Position numbers and translations under genes: made by a program. DNA of 64,000 nt. Origin: Caballeronia insecticola (GTDB taxonomy: Bacteria; Pseudomonadota; Gammaproteobacteria; Burkholderiales; Burkholderiaceae). Shown piece after piece: positions 9,397 to 18,791 of this stretch. The stretch's first letter is position 1; every line of letters starts with the position of its first letter. The stretch spans positions 62,001 to 126,000 of the forward strand of contig NC_021294.1 in the NCBI RefSeq assembly GCF_000402035.1, given 5' to 3'. Below the pieces are notes generated by a model. The model searched no databases. It worked only from the letters and a program-made list of their open reading frames with translations, and was not told the DNA's origin.

Positions 9397-11676
9397 CTAT
9401 CTGTCGATGGAGCGCGCGGCGCGTTCGCCGGACGTGGCGGCGTCGGCGCCCTGCATGCGTTCGCGGATGCCGCGCAGCAGCGAATCGAGCAGCGCGATGT
9501 CGAACGGTTTCGACAGCACGCGCGCGCCGACCTGCCGCGCACGGTCGAGCTCTTCCGCGTAGCCGGTGACGAGAATCACCGGGATGCGCGGTTCGAAGCG
9601 CTGCAACATCTCGGCGAGATCGATGCCGTTCATCTTCCCCGGCATGTGGATGTCGGAGAGCACGACATCGAACGGAAAAGCGGACCGCGCATCGGCGCGC
9701 GCGGCTTCGAGCACGGTGACGGCGGTGTCGGCGTTGAAGACGTAAGTGACTTGATGGCCCATCATCGAGAGCAGCGCCTCGGTGCCCGCGGCGACTTCCT
9801 CGTTGTCTTCCACGAGCAGCACGCGCAGGCCTTCGGCTTCCGGCGTCGCCGCGGGTTCCGCGCCGCGCGACGTGCCGCTCGTGCCCGTCGCTGCCGCGCG
9901 CGGCAAGTAGAGCCGTACGGCGGTGCCCGCGCCGGTTGCGCTGTCGATCGTCGCGAGCCCGCCCGCGCGCTCGCAGAACGCGAACACTTGCGGCAGGCCG
10001 AGCCCCGTGCCCATGCCCTTCGGCTTGGTCGTGAAGAGCGGCTCGAACGCGCGGCCGAGCACCTCCGCACTCATGCCGAAGCCCGTGTCTTCCAGCGAAA
10101 TCTGCACGAAATCGCCCGTGATCGGAAAGCCGTCTTCGTGACGGAAGCGCACGTTGTCGGCGCGCACGGTGAAGGTGCCGCCGTTCGGCATCGCGTCGCG
10201 CGCGTTGACGGCCACGTTGATGAGCGCGAGTTCCAGCTCGGCCGGATCGACGCGGATCGCCCCCACGTCCTCCGCCACTTCGACGTTCAGCGCCACCTTC
10301 GCTCCGAGCGACGCGCGCAGCAATTCACGCTCTGCCGACACCCATTTGCCGATGCCGATCGTCTCGCTGCGCAACGGCTGCTTGCGCGCGACGCCGAGCA
10401 ACTGGCGCGTGAGCGACTGGCCGCTCTTGAGGGCGCGCTCCATCGCCGTGAGTTCGCGGTCGAGTCCGGGCGCGCCGCGCCGCCGCGCGATCTGCACGTT
10501 CGTCGAGACGATCATCAGCAGATTGTTGAAGTCGTGCGCGACGCTGCCGACGAGATTGCCGAGCGCCTCCATCTTGCGCGCCTGCCGATACGCGGATTCG
10601 ATGGAACGGCGCATCGACGCTTCCGCCTGCCAGCGCTCCCACGCGTCTTCCTCGGTCGCGAGACGCCGCAACGACTGTCCGATCACAGCCCACAGCACGA
10701 TGCACGGCGCGAAGATCGACAGCGCCAGCACGCTCAGGTGCCGGTACCACGCGGACCAGATCGTCGCGATCGGATAGCCGCTCGATACGTAGATCGGATA
10801 CGTGCCGACGCGCCGGAACGCGACGATTTTCAGCTGATCGTCGAGCCCGGAGACCATCTTCACGACGCCGCTCCTGCGCCCCGCGCGATACGCATCGCGC
10901 AGCGGCGAACTGGCCGCGAGCGACATGCGCTCGGGCGGCCGCGGCGGATACCACGCGAGCACTTCGCCGTCCGAACGCGAGAGGCCGAGCGAGACGCTCG
11001 GGTTGTCGCCGATCAGTTCGCGATAAAAGTCGGCGAAATACGACGGACGCAGCGCAATCGACACCATGCCGTCGAACTTGCCCGTGCTTGTGCGCCGCGC
11101 GACCGCCGTGTTGAAGACCTGCTCGCCCGCGAGGCGCCCGACCATCACGCGCGAAATCTGCTCGATCTGCTGGCCGGCGCGCATGCCGCCGAAGTCGTCG
11201 CGGGCGGCGACGGAAACATCGGGCGTGGGATAGGTGCGGCTCGTGGCGAGCAACTGGCCGTCGGGGCCGAACACCGAGGCCGCCGCGACCTGCGGATAAG
11301 CGCCGCTGATCGCCTTCAGGCGTTGGTGGATCGTGGCGCCGTCGCGGCGGATGGCGGCGGCGTCGAGATCGTCGAGAAGATCGATGATGCGTTCGTTGAG
11401 CGTCACGTTCAGATCGAAGACCTTGAGCGCATGCTCTTCCGCGACGCGCGCATTGCGGGCGACCAGTTCCGAGGCATCGGCCACGCGCGTGTGATAGTCG
11501 GTCCACGCGGTCACGGCGACATAGACGCACGGCAGGACAACCGCCGCGACCAGCAGCGCGTAAAGCGTCATGCGCTGCGCGGCGAAATTGCGCTCCGGAA
11601 CCGCCGGGAAAGCCGGCTCCTCCCGCCGTGATTCCGCGGCGGGTTCGGCGTCGGACTCCTTACTGTGCAGCGTCAT
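9397..11676 (-). CDS. membrane hybrid sensor histidine kinase with C-terminal receiver
   Basis: About 759 residues. A first membrane segment lies near residues 37-57, followed by a ~260-residue periplasmic sensor that looks Cache-like (GAYPQVAAASVFGPDGQLLATS, TYPIYVSSGYP), and a second membrane segment at ~325-345. The kinase core has the phospho-acceptor box GSVAHDFNNLL, an N-box (NVAVNARDAMPNGG) and G-boxes (EDTGFGMS, GMGTGLGL). A receiver domain with DVVLSDIHMPG and KPF forms the C-terminus. It probably autophosphorylates and passes the phosphate to its own receiver. The ATG at 11676 is chosen because the upstream extension would begin at TTG and looks non-coding; neither start has a good SD. 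No separate response regulator is adjacent. Confidence 0.88.
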   Translation of the reverse strand: MTLHSKESDAEPAAESRREEPAFPAVPERNFAAQRMTLYALLVAAVVLPCVYVAVTAWTDYHTRVADASELVARNARVAEEHALKVFDLNVTLNERIIDLLDDLDAAAIRRDGATIHQRLKAISGAYPQVAAASVFGPDGQLLATSRTYPTPDVSVAARDDFGGMRAGQQIEQISRVMVGRLAGEQVFNTAVARRTSTGKFDGMVSIALRPSYFADFYRELIGDNPSVSLGLSRSDGEVLAWYPPRPPERMSLAASSPLRDAYRAGRRSGVVKMVSGLDDQLKIVAFRRVGTYPIYVSSGYPIATIWSAWYRHLSVLALSIFAPCIVLWAVIGQSLRRLATEEDAWERWQAEASMRRSIESAYRQARKMEALGNLVGSVAHDFNNLLMIVSTNVQIARRRGAPGLDRELTAMERALKSGQSLTRQLLGVARKQPLRSETIGIGKWVSAERELLRASLGAKVALNVEVAEDVGAIRVDPAELELALINVAVNARDAMPNGGTFTVRADNVRFRHEDGFPITGDFVQISLEDTGFGMSAEVLGRAFEPLFTTKPKGMGTGLGLPQVFAFCERAGGLATIDSATGAGTAVRLYLPRAAATGTSGTSRGAEPAATPEAEGLRVLLVEDNEEVAAGTEALLSMMGHQVTYVFNADTAVTVLEAARADARSAFPFDVVLSDIHMPGKMNGIDLAEMLQRFEPRIPVILVTGYAEELDRARQVGARVLSKPFDIALLDSLLRGIRERMQGADAATSGERAARSIDR

Positions 11677-12512
11677 TTTTGGCAGCGAATTGGAAACTTT
11701 TACTCGGGTGCTTCGAACAAAACGGCGGCCGCGGCCCGGCGGCACGGACAACAGCGCCGCCGCTTATGGGTTCTCGGCGGTGCAACCGCAACTAGGATGC
11801 ACGAAATATGCCGATGCAACCGGCGCGCTGCACACGGTTTTGGAGGAAAACCTCGGTCGCGCCGGATAGTTAGCGAGATTATCGGCAGCGCAAACGTACA
11901 CAAAAGCAGTAAGTCAGATCATTAAAACAAATACTGAGTAAAAATATCTCAAACTGGCTGTGATTCAATCATATTGATTCGCGCTGGGCGTTCTGGCGAG
12001 TTGCTTTGACATTCTGTTAGTCAGACAATGCACTCCTCTGACGGATGCGCCGTGCGCGCGTGCGTCGAAGATAAAAGCAAGACAAAAGCAGCTTCGCGGC
12101 GCGCACCGGGGAAATTCAGGCTCGCACGGCATACGCCGGAGAGCGCGCGACCGACGAGGAGAAAAAAGGCCAAGTCCGCGAACGCTGCGGATGATGCACG
12201 GGGCAGTCAACATGACGCCGTTCGAAATTCATTCCGCAGGGCGCGCGGCGCACACGGGGCGCATGCCCATTGCGCCGCGCACGCCCGCCGCATGGCGCGC
12301 CTACGCTCATATGCGCCGCGCCTGGCTGATCGCCGATGAATTCGCGGGCCGACAGCGTCCGCACATGCGCCGCGCGCGACAGCAATCGACGGTTCATTCG
12401 TAAAAGTCGCCATAAAGATCGCCGCCGCGCTGCCGTAATCCCATACGAGTGCACGCCGTGCGTTCCGACAGGACTGTTTCTGCCCGAAAACCGCTTACCG
12501 ATTCCGCCGACC
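11677..12512. other. 836-bp intergenic stretch without a supported gene
   Basis: Between the divergent hybrid kinase and cheY genes. The central part (about 11870-12030) is clearly AT-richer and may hold the promoters. Open frames in 12028-12480 give Arg/Ala/His-rich translations without SD sequences, so I do not call them genes. Confidence 0.5.
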
Positions 12513-12881
12513 ATGCCGTTGCCCATTGTCATTGCCGATGATTCCCTGCTCGCGCGCAAGGTGATGACGCGCGCGCTGCCCGAGGACTGGGACGTCGAGA
12601 TTTCCTACGCGACCAATGGGCGGGAGGCGCTCGAGCACTATCGGGCGGGCCGCGCATCGGTGATGTTCCTCGACCTGACGATGCCCGACATGACCGGCTA
12701 TCAGGTGCTCGACGCCTTGCAGCACGAGGACCTGAACACGTTCGTGATCGTCGTGTCGGCGGATGTGCAGCCGATGGCACAGGAGCGCGTGCGTGCGCTC
12801 GGCGCGATCGCGTTTCTGCCGAAGCCGGTGACGCCCGAAGCGCTGCGTCCCGTTTTGAAGGAGTACGGTCTCCATGGCTGA
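12513..12881 (+). CDS. CheY-like single-domain response regulator
   Basis: A 122-residue stand-alone receiver. The acidic pocket is D9/D10, the phospho-acceptor is D54 in MFLDLTMPDMTG, and the conserved lysine is K104 in FLPKPVTPE. No output domain is present, so it must act by protein contact. The reading frame is open well upstream, but the ATG at 12513 gives a canonical receiver N-terminus. Its last 8 bases overlap the cheC-like gene, which is translationally coupled, so the CheC protein is a probable phosphatase for this receiver. Together with the GGDEF gene downstream it looks like a small c-di-GMP or chemotaxis-like control unit. Confidence 0.88.
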   Translation: MPLPIVIADDSLLARKVMTRALPEDWDVEISYATNGREALEHYRAGRASVMFLDLTMPDMTGYQVLDALQHEDLNTFVIVVSADVQPMAQERVRALGAIAFLPKPVTPEALRPVLKEYGLHG

Positions 12882-13497
12882 AACCGCCCTGAACGAAGAT
12901 CAGCGCGACGCGCTGCAGGAAGTCGCCAACATGGCGATGGGACAGGCCGCCACGCGCTTGTCGAAGCTGCTCGGCACGTTCATCGAACTGTCGGTGCCGC
13001 GCGTGCGCGTGGTGAGTGTCGCCGACGCCTCCGAAGCGCTGCGCGAAATGACCGGCATCACCGATACCGTCACGGCCGTGCGCCAGGGCTTTCGCTCCGA
13101 CATCAAGGGCGAGGCGATCGTGCTCTGCAAGAGCGGCAGCGTCGATCAACTGTGCGCGCTCGTCGACGATCCGTACACCAAGTCCACCTACGAGGCAACG
13201 ACGCGCACCGAACTCGTCTTCGATGTCGCCACCGTGCTGATGGGCGCGTGCGTGTCGTGCATTCTGGACCGCCTCGGCCGCTCGCCGATCTTTTCGCCGC
13301 CGGGCATGCTCGGCTCGGACATCGGTCTCGACGAAGTCTTCCAGCCCGCGATGCTCGCGTGGAAGACCGCGCTCCTGCTCGAAGTGAACTTCGCGCTGGA
13401 AGACCACAGCTTCCGCGCGCATCTCGTGATGCTGATGGCCGAAGACGCCATCGCCCATATGAACGAGGCGCTCGACGCGCTTCTTTCGAGTCTCTGA
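12874..13497 (+). CDS. cheC: CheC-family CheY-P phosphatase
   Basis: A 207-residue CheC/CheX/FliY-type protein. The first active-site helix has the expected Glu and Asn (EVANMAMGQA, E16 and N19). The matching second helix reads DVATVLMGAC, so the pair there is D117 and T120 instead of Glu/Asn; probably only one catalytic site works. CheC proteins dephosphorylate CheY-P. AAGGAG lies ten bases before the ATG, inside the end of the CheY-like gene, with 8 bp of overlap. The partnership with that receiver is strongly suggested by the coupling. Neither CheD nor receptors are nearby. Confidence 0.87.
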   Translation: MAETALNEDQRDALQEVANMAMGQAATRLSKLLGTFIELSVPRVRVVSVADASEALREMTGITDTVTAVRQGFRSDIKGEAIVLCKSGSVDQLCALVDDPYTKSTYEATTRTELVFDVATVLMGACVSCILDRLGRSPIFSPPGMLGSDIGLDEVFQPAMLAWKTALLLEVNFALEDHSFRAHLVMLMAEDAIAHMNEALDALLSSL

Positions 13498-13511
13498 GCG
13501 GAAACGTGAGC

Positions 13512-14453
13512 ATGGACGAACTGAGGCACGTGCTGAGCGAACTCGTGATCGAGCGCGTGGGTTTCGGCATCTTCGTGCTCGACCGCGACTTGAACGTGCT
13601 GATGTGGAACCGGTTCATGGCGGACCACAGCGGCAAGTCGGCGGAGCAGGTGACCGGCAAGTCGATCTTCGCGAGTTTTCCCGAGCTGCCCCGCGTGTGG
13701 TTCACGCGCAAGGTGGAAAGCGTGTTCCAGCTCGGCAGCTTCACGTTCAGCTCGTGGGAACAGCGCCCGTATCTCTTCAAATTCGACCACGACCGGCCGA
13801 TTACCGGCGGCGTCGACTTCATGCAGCAGGACTGCACCTTCATGCCGCTCACGCACGAACGCGAAGTGCGCGCGGTCTGCGTGACGATTTCCGATGCGAC
13901 TCACGCGAGCATGATGCAGCGCGCCCGCGACGAAGCCGTGGCGAAACTGCAGGAATTCGCCGACCGCGACGGCCTGACGGGCATCGCGAACCGGCGCTAT
14001 TTCGAGCTGCGTCTGCGCGACGAATTTTCGCGCTGGCAGCGTTACGGCGGCGAGTTGTCGATGCTGCTGTTCGATCTCGACCACTTCAAGCGCATCAATG
14101 ACGACCTGGGCCACCTCGTCGGCGATACGGTGCTGCGCGTGATGGCCGAGCGCGTCGCGAAAAGCGTGCGCGTGCAGGACGTGTTCGGGCGCTTCGGCGG
14201 CGAGGAATTCGCGCTGCTGCTGCCGTGCACGAATTTCGAAGACGCCATGATCGTCGCGGAGAAGGTGCGGCGGGCGGTCGGCGAAACGCCCATCGACGTG
14301 CAGGGCGCGCGCGTGCCGGTCACGACGAGCGTCGGGGCGGCGCGCGCCCGGACCGGCGTCACGTCGTCTTACGAGGCGCTCATCAACGAGGCCGATGCGG
14401 CCCTCTACACGGCCAAGCGCGAAGGGCGCAATCGAGCGGTGGGGTTTGCCTGA
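13512..14453 (+). CDS. PAS-GGDEF diguanylate cyclase
   Basis: A 313-residue soluble protein. A PAS-like sensor covers residues ~8-125 (GFGIFVLDRDLNVLMWNRF). After a short helix comes the GGDEF domain with DGLTGIANRRYF, the metal-binding FDLDHFK and an intact GGEEF active site (229-233). The inhibitory I-site RVQD (R220, D223) sits exactly five residues before GGEEF, so product inhibition by c-di-GMP is expected. It should make c-di-GMP from two GTP in response to a signal sensed by the PAS domain or by the CheY/CheC pair. It follows cheC by 14 bp and is surely co-transcribed. A GTG at 13506 is an alternative start two codons upstream. Confidence 0.9.
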   Translation: MDELRHVLSELVIERVGFGIFVLDRDLNVLMWNRFMADHSGKSAEQVTGKSIFASFPELPRVWFTRKVESVFQLGSFTFSSWEQRPYLFKFDHDRPITGGVDFMQQDCTFMPLTHEREVRAVCVTISDATHASMMQRARDEAVAKLQEFADRDGLTGIANRRYFELRLRDEFSRWQRYGGELSMLLFDLDHFKRINDDLGHLVGDTVLRVMAERVAKSVRVQDVFGRFGGEEFALLLPCTNFEDAMIVAEKVRRAVGETPIDVQGARVPVTTSVGAARARTGVTSSYEALINEADAALYTAKREGRNRAVGFA

Positions 14454-14503
14454 GCATTCGTGATCGCCGCTGCGCCTTGTACGGCGCGGCCCCGGCGCAA
14501 TCG

Positions 14504-14529
14504 GGCAAAGTATTGATATACTCTTTGCC
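14504..14529. promoter_or_regulatory. dyad with embedded TATACT upstream of the hopanoid operon
   Basis: GGCAAAG (14504-14510) and CTTTGCC (14523-14529) are perfect inverted arms. TATACT at 14517-14522 lies between them and could be the -10 element for hpnD. No convincing -35 is seen at 16-18 bp, which would fit an activator-dependent or repressible promoter. Confidence 0.4.
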
Positions 14530-14677
14530 GCTTTCCGGCGCAGTCTTGGCCGGCTTGCGCCGGCTTCCTTCCTCGATCACCCTGCCAAGCGCCAGGTCGT
14601 TCCGCGCGCATCGGCTCATGTCGAAACCGGCGCCTGTTTCCTAAATTGCCCGTGGGGGCGCCACAGCGGAGTCCGTC

Positions 14678-15526
14678 TTGGCCGTTTCCAACATCATCGC
14701 TGACGATCCCGCACCCGACGCCGCGCAGGCGTCGTCGGGCAGCTCGTTCTATCTCGCGATGCGCATCCTTCCCGCCGCGCAGCGGGACGCGATGTATCAG
14801 ATCTACGCGTTCTGCCGCGCAGTGGACGATATCGCCGACGAAGGCGCCCTGCCGCGCCGCGAACGCGCCGTCGCGCTCGACCGCTGGCGCGAGGACATCG
14901 ACGCGTGCTATGCCGGCACGCCGAAGAAATCGCTCGAAGCCCTCACGCATCACATTCAGGCGTTCCAGCTTTCCCGCGACGACTTCCACGCCGTGATCGA
15001 CGGCATGGCAATGGACGCCGCCGGCGACATCGTCGCGCCCGACGAAGCCACGCTCGACCTCTATTGCGATCGCGTGGCGAGCGCCGTCGGCCGTCTGTCG
15101 GTGAGGATATTCGGGATGCACGAGGACGCCGGGCGGCGTCTCGCGCACCACCTCGGCCGCGCGCTGCAACTGACCAACATCCTGCGCGACATCGACGAAG
15201 ACGCCGCCATCGGCCGGGTGTATCTGCCGCGCGAACTGCTCGCGCGCGAAGGCATTTCGACCGCCGACGCGGCGAGCATCGTCGGCGATGCGCGGCTGCC
15301 GCGCGTGTGCGCCGTGCTCGCGGAGCGCGCCAAGGGTCATTACGCCCAGTCCGACGCGATCATGGCCGCCTCGCCGCGCGCTCAGGTGCGGGCGCCGCGC
15401 ATCATGTCGGCGGCATATCGCGCCGTGCTCGACGCCAATCTGAAACGCGGCTTCGACCTGCCGCGCACGCGCGTGCGCACGCCGCGTGCGCGCCTGCTGT
15501 GGATCGTGGCGCGCAACCTGATCTGA
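14678..15526 (+). CDS. hpnD: presqualene diphosphate synthase HpnD
   Basis: A 282-residue cytoplasmic head-to-head prenyl synthase. The two Asp-rich, Mg-binding motifs are visible: DDIADE (50-55) and NILRDIDEDA (167-176). The linker DRVASAVGRLSVRIFG is typical of HpnD rather than phytoene synthase. It condenses two farnesyl diphosphates to presqualene diphosphate, the first committed hopanoid step. The start is TTG with GGAG seven bases upstream; no in-frame ATG precedes the conserved region. The stop overlaps the next ATG by one base, so hpnE is translationally coupled. hpnC, which in many hopanoid operons precedes hpnD, is not present upstream. Confidence 0.93.
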   Translation: MAVSNIIADDPAPDAAQASSGSSFYLAMRILPAAQRDAMYQIYAFCRAVDDIADEGALPRRERAVALDRWREDIDACYAGTPKKSLEALTHHIQAFQLSRDDFHAVIDGMAMDAAGDIVAPDEATLDLYCDRVASAVGRLSVRIFGMHEDAGRRLAHHLGRALQLTNILRDIDEDAAIGRVYLPRELLAREGISTADAASIVGDARLPRVCAVLAERAKGHYAQSDAIMAASPRAQVRAPRIMSAAYRAVLDANLKRGFDLPRTRVRTPRARLLWIVARNLI

Positions 15527-16812
15527 TGTCCGGGCGGGTGTTCGTCGTCGGCGCGGGCATTTCGGGCCTCGCCGCCGCGGTCCAGGCGCAACGGCGCGGC
15601 GCGCGCGTCGTGCTGCACGAAGCGGCGCCGCATGCGGGCGGCCGCTGCCGCTCCTACTTCGACTCGAAGCTCGGCGTCACCGTCGATAACGGCAACCATC
15701 TGCTGTTGTCCGGCAATGAATCTGCGATGGCATATCTGCGCGCAATCGGCGCAGCGGATACGCTGACCGGGCCGGCGCAGGCCGACTATCCGTTTTTCGA
15801 TGTCGCGAGCGGCGACGCATGGACCGTCCGCATGTCGCCGGGACGCCTGCCGCGCTGGATTTTCGACGCCGACGCACGCGTGCCCGGCACGCAGCCCGCC
15901 GATTATCTGTCGTTCCTGCCGCTTTTCTGGGCGAAGCCGGGGCGTACGGTGGAGGAAGCGGCGCGCGGCAAGGACCGCGTCTGGAGTCTGCTCGTGCGTC
16001 CGCTGCTGCGCACGATGCTCAACGCCGACCCGTCCGAGGCGAGCGCCGCGCTGGCCGCGAGCCTGCTGCGCGAGACGGTCGCGGCGGGCGGTCAGGCGTG
16101 CCGTCCGCTCGTCGCGAAGAGCGGCTTGTCGCATTCGTTCGTCGAGCCTGCGCTGCGTCTGCTGCAATACGGCGGCGCGGAAATCCGGCTCGGCTCGCGC
16201 GTCGCGGGCATCGGGGTATCGGGCACGGATTCGAAGGAGCGTGTAAGCTCGCTGGCTTTCGAAGGCGGCGCCGAGCCGATCGCGCTTGCGCCGGGCGACG
16301 GCGTCGTGCTCGCGGTGCCGCCCGACGCCGCGCGCCGGCTTGTGCCGGACCTGAGCGCGCCCGACGAAACGCGGGCGATCGTCACGTTGCATTTCGCCGT
16401 GGACGTGCCGCGCGGTACGGCCGCAGCCCCGCCGATGACGTGTCTGGTCAACGGCATGGCGGACTGGATCTTCGTGGCCGACGGACGGCTCTCGGTCACG
16501 CTCGCGGATGCCGGACGCCGGCTCGCGACGCCGCACGAAGAACTCGCGCGGGCGGTGTGGCGCGAAACCGCGCAGGCGCTGCGTCTGCCCGCCGGGCCGA
16601 CGCCGCCGTGGCAGGTCGTGGCGGAGGAACACGCGACGTTCGCCGCGGTGCCCGCGCAGGAAGGCTTGCGGGCCGCGACGCGCACGCGGTGGCCCAATCT
16701 CACGCTCGCGGGCGACTGGACGGCGACCGGCCTGCCCGCGACGATCGAAGGCGCGATCCGCTCCGGCCACAAGGCCGCGGACACGCTGTTGAACCCATCG
16801 ATGGAACGCTGA
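15526..16812 (+). CDS. hpnE: hydroxysqualene dehydroxylase HpnE
   Basis: A 428-residue FAD-dependent amine-oxidase-fold enzyme. The N-terminal dinucleotide-binding motif GAGISGLAAA (9-18) is followed by HAGGRCRSY, the usual FAD ribose/pyrophosphate contact. The C-terminal NLTLAGDWTATGLPATIEGA is the second FAD-binding block of the squalene-associated desaturase group. With HpnC and HpnD it completes squalene synthesis by reducing hydroxysqualene. ATG overlaps the hpnD stop by one base, and its own TGA overlaps the shc start by one base, so expression is tightly coupled. Membrane association is likely because the substrate is a hydrocarbon. Confidence 0.93.
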   Translation: MSGRVFVVGAGISGLAAAVQAQRRGARVVLHEAAPHAGGRCRSYFDSKLGVTVDNGNHLLLSGNESAMAYLRAIGAADTLTGPAQADYPFFDVASGDAWTVRMSPGRLPRWIFDADARVPGTQPADYLSFLPLFWAKPGRTVEEAARGKDRVWSLLVRPLLRTMLNADPSEASAALAASLLRETVAAGGQACRPLVAKSGLSHSFVEPALRLLQYGGAEIRLGSRVAGIGVSGTDSKERVSSLAFEGGAEPIALAPGDGVVLAVPPDAARRLVPDLSAPDETRAIVTLHFAVDVPRGTAAAPPMTCLVNGMADWIFVADGRLSVTLADAGRRLATPHEELARAVWRETAQALRLPAGPTPPWQVVAEEHATFAAVPAQEGLRAATRTRWPNLTLAGDWTATGLPATIEGAIRSGHKAADTLLNPSMER

Positions 16813-18791
16813 TGAACGATTTATCCTTGTCGGCCGTGGGCGCGCGGGTATCCGCCGCCGGGCTCGAAACCGCAGTCAACAAGGCCACCGATGCGCTGCT
16901 CGCGGCGCAACATCCGGACGGCTACTGGCTCTACGAACTCGAAGCGGACGCAACCATCCCCGCTGAATATGTGCTGCTCGTCCATTATCTCGGCGAGACG
17001 GCCGACGAAAAGCTGGAAGCGAAGATCGGCCGCTATCTGCGTCGCATCCAGCGCGAGGACGGCGGCTGGCCGCTTTTCACCGACGGCGCGATGGACGTCT
17101 CCGCGACGGTGAAGGCGTATTTCGCGCTGAAGATGATCGGCGATTCCCCCGACGCCGAGCACATGCAGCGCGCGCGCGGTGCGATTCTCGCTGCGGGCGG
17201 CGCGGAAAAGGTGAACGTGTTCACGCGCATCCTGCTCGCGCTGTTCGGCGTGGTGTCGTGGCGCGCGGTACCGATGATGCCCGTCGAGATCATGCGTCTG
17301 CCGATGTGGTTTCCGTTTCATCTGTCGAAGGTGTCGTACTGGGCGCGCACGGTGATCGTGCCGCTGCTCGTGCTCAACGCGAAGCGCCCGCGGGCGCGCA
17401 ATCCGCGCGGCGTCCGCATCGACGAAGTGTTCACGAATCCGCCCGTCAACGCCGGCATGCCGGCCCGCTCCGGGCATCAGAAGCGCGGCTGGTTCGCGCT
17501 GTTCCGCGTGGTGGATGCCGTGCTGCGCGCAGCCGATCCGCTGTTCCCGAAGGCCGGCCGCGAGCGCGCGATCAATGAAGCCGTGCGTTTCGTCGACGAG
17601 CGCCTGAACGGCGAGGACGGCCTCGGCGCGATTTTCCCGGCGATGGCCAACTCCGTCATGATGTACGACGTGCTCGGCTACCCGCCCGAGCATCCGAACC
17701 GCGCGATCGCGCGCAAATCGCTCGACAAACTGCTGATCGTCGATGAAGCCGACGACGGCGAAGCGTATTGCCAGCCGTGCCTCTCGCCGGTGTGGGACAC
17801 GTCGCTCGCGGCGCATGCGCTGCTCGAAACCGGCATGCCGAAGGCGCGCGCGGCGGTATCGCGCGGCCTCGAATGGCTGCTGCCGCTGCAGATTCTCGAC
17901 GTGCGCGGCGACTGGGTCTCGCGCCGTCCGAACGTGCGTCCCGGCGGCTGGGCATTCCAGTTCGCGAACCCGCATTACCCGGACGTCGACGATACGGCCG
18001 TCGTCGCCATGGCGATGGAACGCGCCGATCGCGAGAACGGCACCGCGATGTACGGCGAATCGATCGCGCGGGCGCGCGAATGGGTCGTCGGCATGCAGAG
18101 CAGCGACGGCGGCTGGGGCGCGTTCGAGCCGGAGAACACGCAGTTCTACCTGAACAACATCCCGTTTTCGGATCACGGCGCGCTGCTCGACCCGCCGACC
18201 GTCGATGTCTCCGCGCGCTGCCTTTCGATGCTCGCGCAGCTCGGCGAAACGTCGGCGAACAGCGAACCGGCGCGGCGCGCGTACGACTACATCGTGAAGG
18301 ATCAGGAGCGCGACGGCAGCTGGTACGGACGCTGGGGCATGAATTACATCTACGGCACCTGGTCGGCGATGTGCGCGCTCAACGCGGCAGGCGTCGCGCC
18401 GACGGATTCGCGCATGAAGCGCGCCGCCGACTGGCTGATCGGCATCCAGAACGCCGACGGCGGCTGGGGCGAGGACGGCGACAGCTATAAGCTCGACTAT
18501 CGCGGCTACGAGCAGGCGCCGAGCACGGCGTCGCAGACGGCGTGGGCGCTGCTCGGGCTGATGGCGGCGGGGCTCGTCGAGCATCCGGCGGTGGCGCGCG
18601 GCGTCGGCTATCTGACGCGCACGCAGCAGGATCACGGTCTCTGGGACGAAACGCGCTTCACCGCGACGGGCTTCCCGCGCGTGTTTTATCTGCGCTATCA
18701 CGGCTATCGCAAATTCTTCCCGCTGTGGGCGCTTGCGCGCTATCGCAATCTCACGCGCGAAGGCATCACCCGCGTCTCGGCGGCGATGTGA
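16812..18791 (+). CDS. shc: squalene-hopene cyclase
   Basis: A 659-residue class II terpene cyclase that folds squalene and makes hopene and diplopterol at the inner membrane. The protonating motif DVDDTA lies at residues 391-396. Several QW repeats that stabilise the alpha-barrels are visible: QREDGGWPLF (~80), QSSDGGWGAFE (~434), QERDGSWYGRWG (~498) and QNADGGWGED (~550). Length is normal for the family (about 630-680). It starts on the base where the hpnE stop ends. The 3' end overlaps hpnG by four bases. Also called hpnF. Confidence 0.96.
   Translation: MNDLSLSAVGARVSAAGLETAVNKATDALLAAQHPDGYWLYELEADATIPAEYVLLVHYLGETADEKLEAKIGRYLRRIQREDGGWPLFTDGAMDVSATVKAYFALKMIGDSPDAEHMQRARGAILAAGGAEKVNVFTRILLALFGVVSWRAVPMMPVEIMRLPMWFPFHLSKVSYWARTVIVPLLVLNAKRPRARNPRGVRIDEVFTNPPVNAGMPARSGHQKRGWFALFRVVDAVLRAADPLFPKAGRERAINEAVRFVDERLNGEDGLGAIFPAMANSVMMYDVLGYPPEHPNRAIARKSLDKLLIVDEADDGEAYCQPCLSPVWDTSLAAHALLETGMPKARAAVSRGLEWLLPLQILDVRGDWVSRRPNVRPGGWAFQFANPHYPDVDDTAVVAMAMERADRENGTAMYGESIARAREWVVGMQSSDGGWGAFEPENTQFYLNNIPFSDHGALLDPPTVDVSARCLSMLAQLGETSANSEPARRAYDYIVKDQERDGSWYGRWGMNYIYGTWSAMCALNAAGVAPTDSRMKRAADWLIGIQNADGGWGEDGDSYKLDYRGYEQAPSTASQTAWALLGLMAAGLVEHPAVARGVGYLTRTQQDHGLWDETRFTATGFPRVFYLRYHGYRKFFPLWALARYRNLTREGITRVSAAM

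Noticed and set aside
12028..12403. Small open frames between the hybrid kinase and cheY genes
   Set aside because: Composition is Arg/Ala/His-rich, no SD, and no hydrophobic or domain pattern.
13152..13511. N-terminal extension of the GGDEF protein
   Set aside because: It lies inside the cheC-like gene in another frame and is Arg/Ala-rich; the PAS region starts at the ATG at 13512.
15819..16811. 330-residue N-terminal extension of Shc
   Set aside because: It overlaps hpnE out of frame and has non-protein composition; the coupled ATG at 16812 gives the normal cyclase length.
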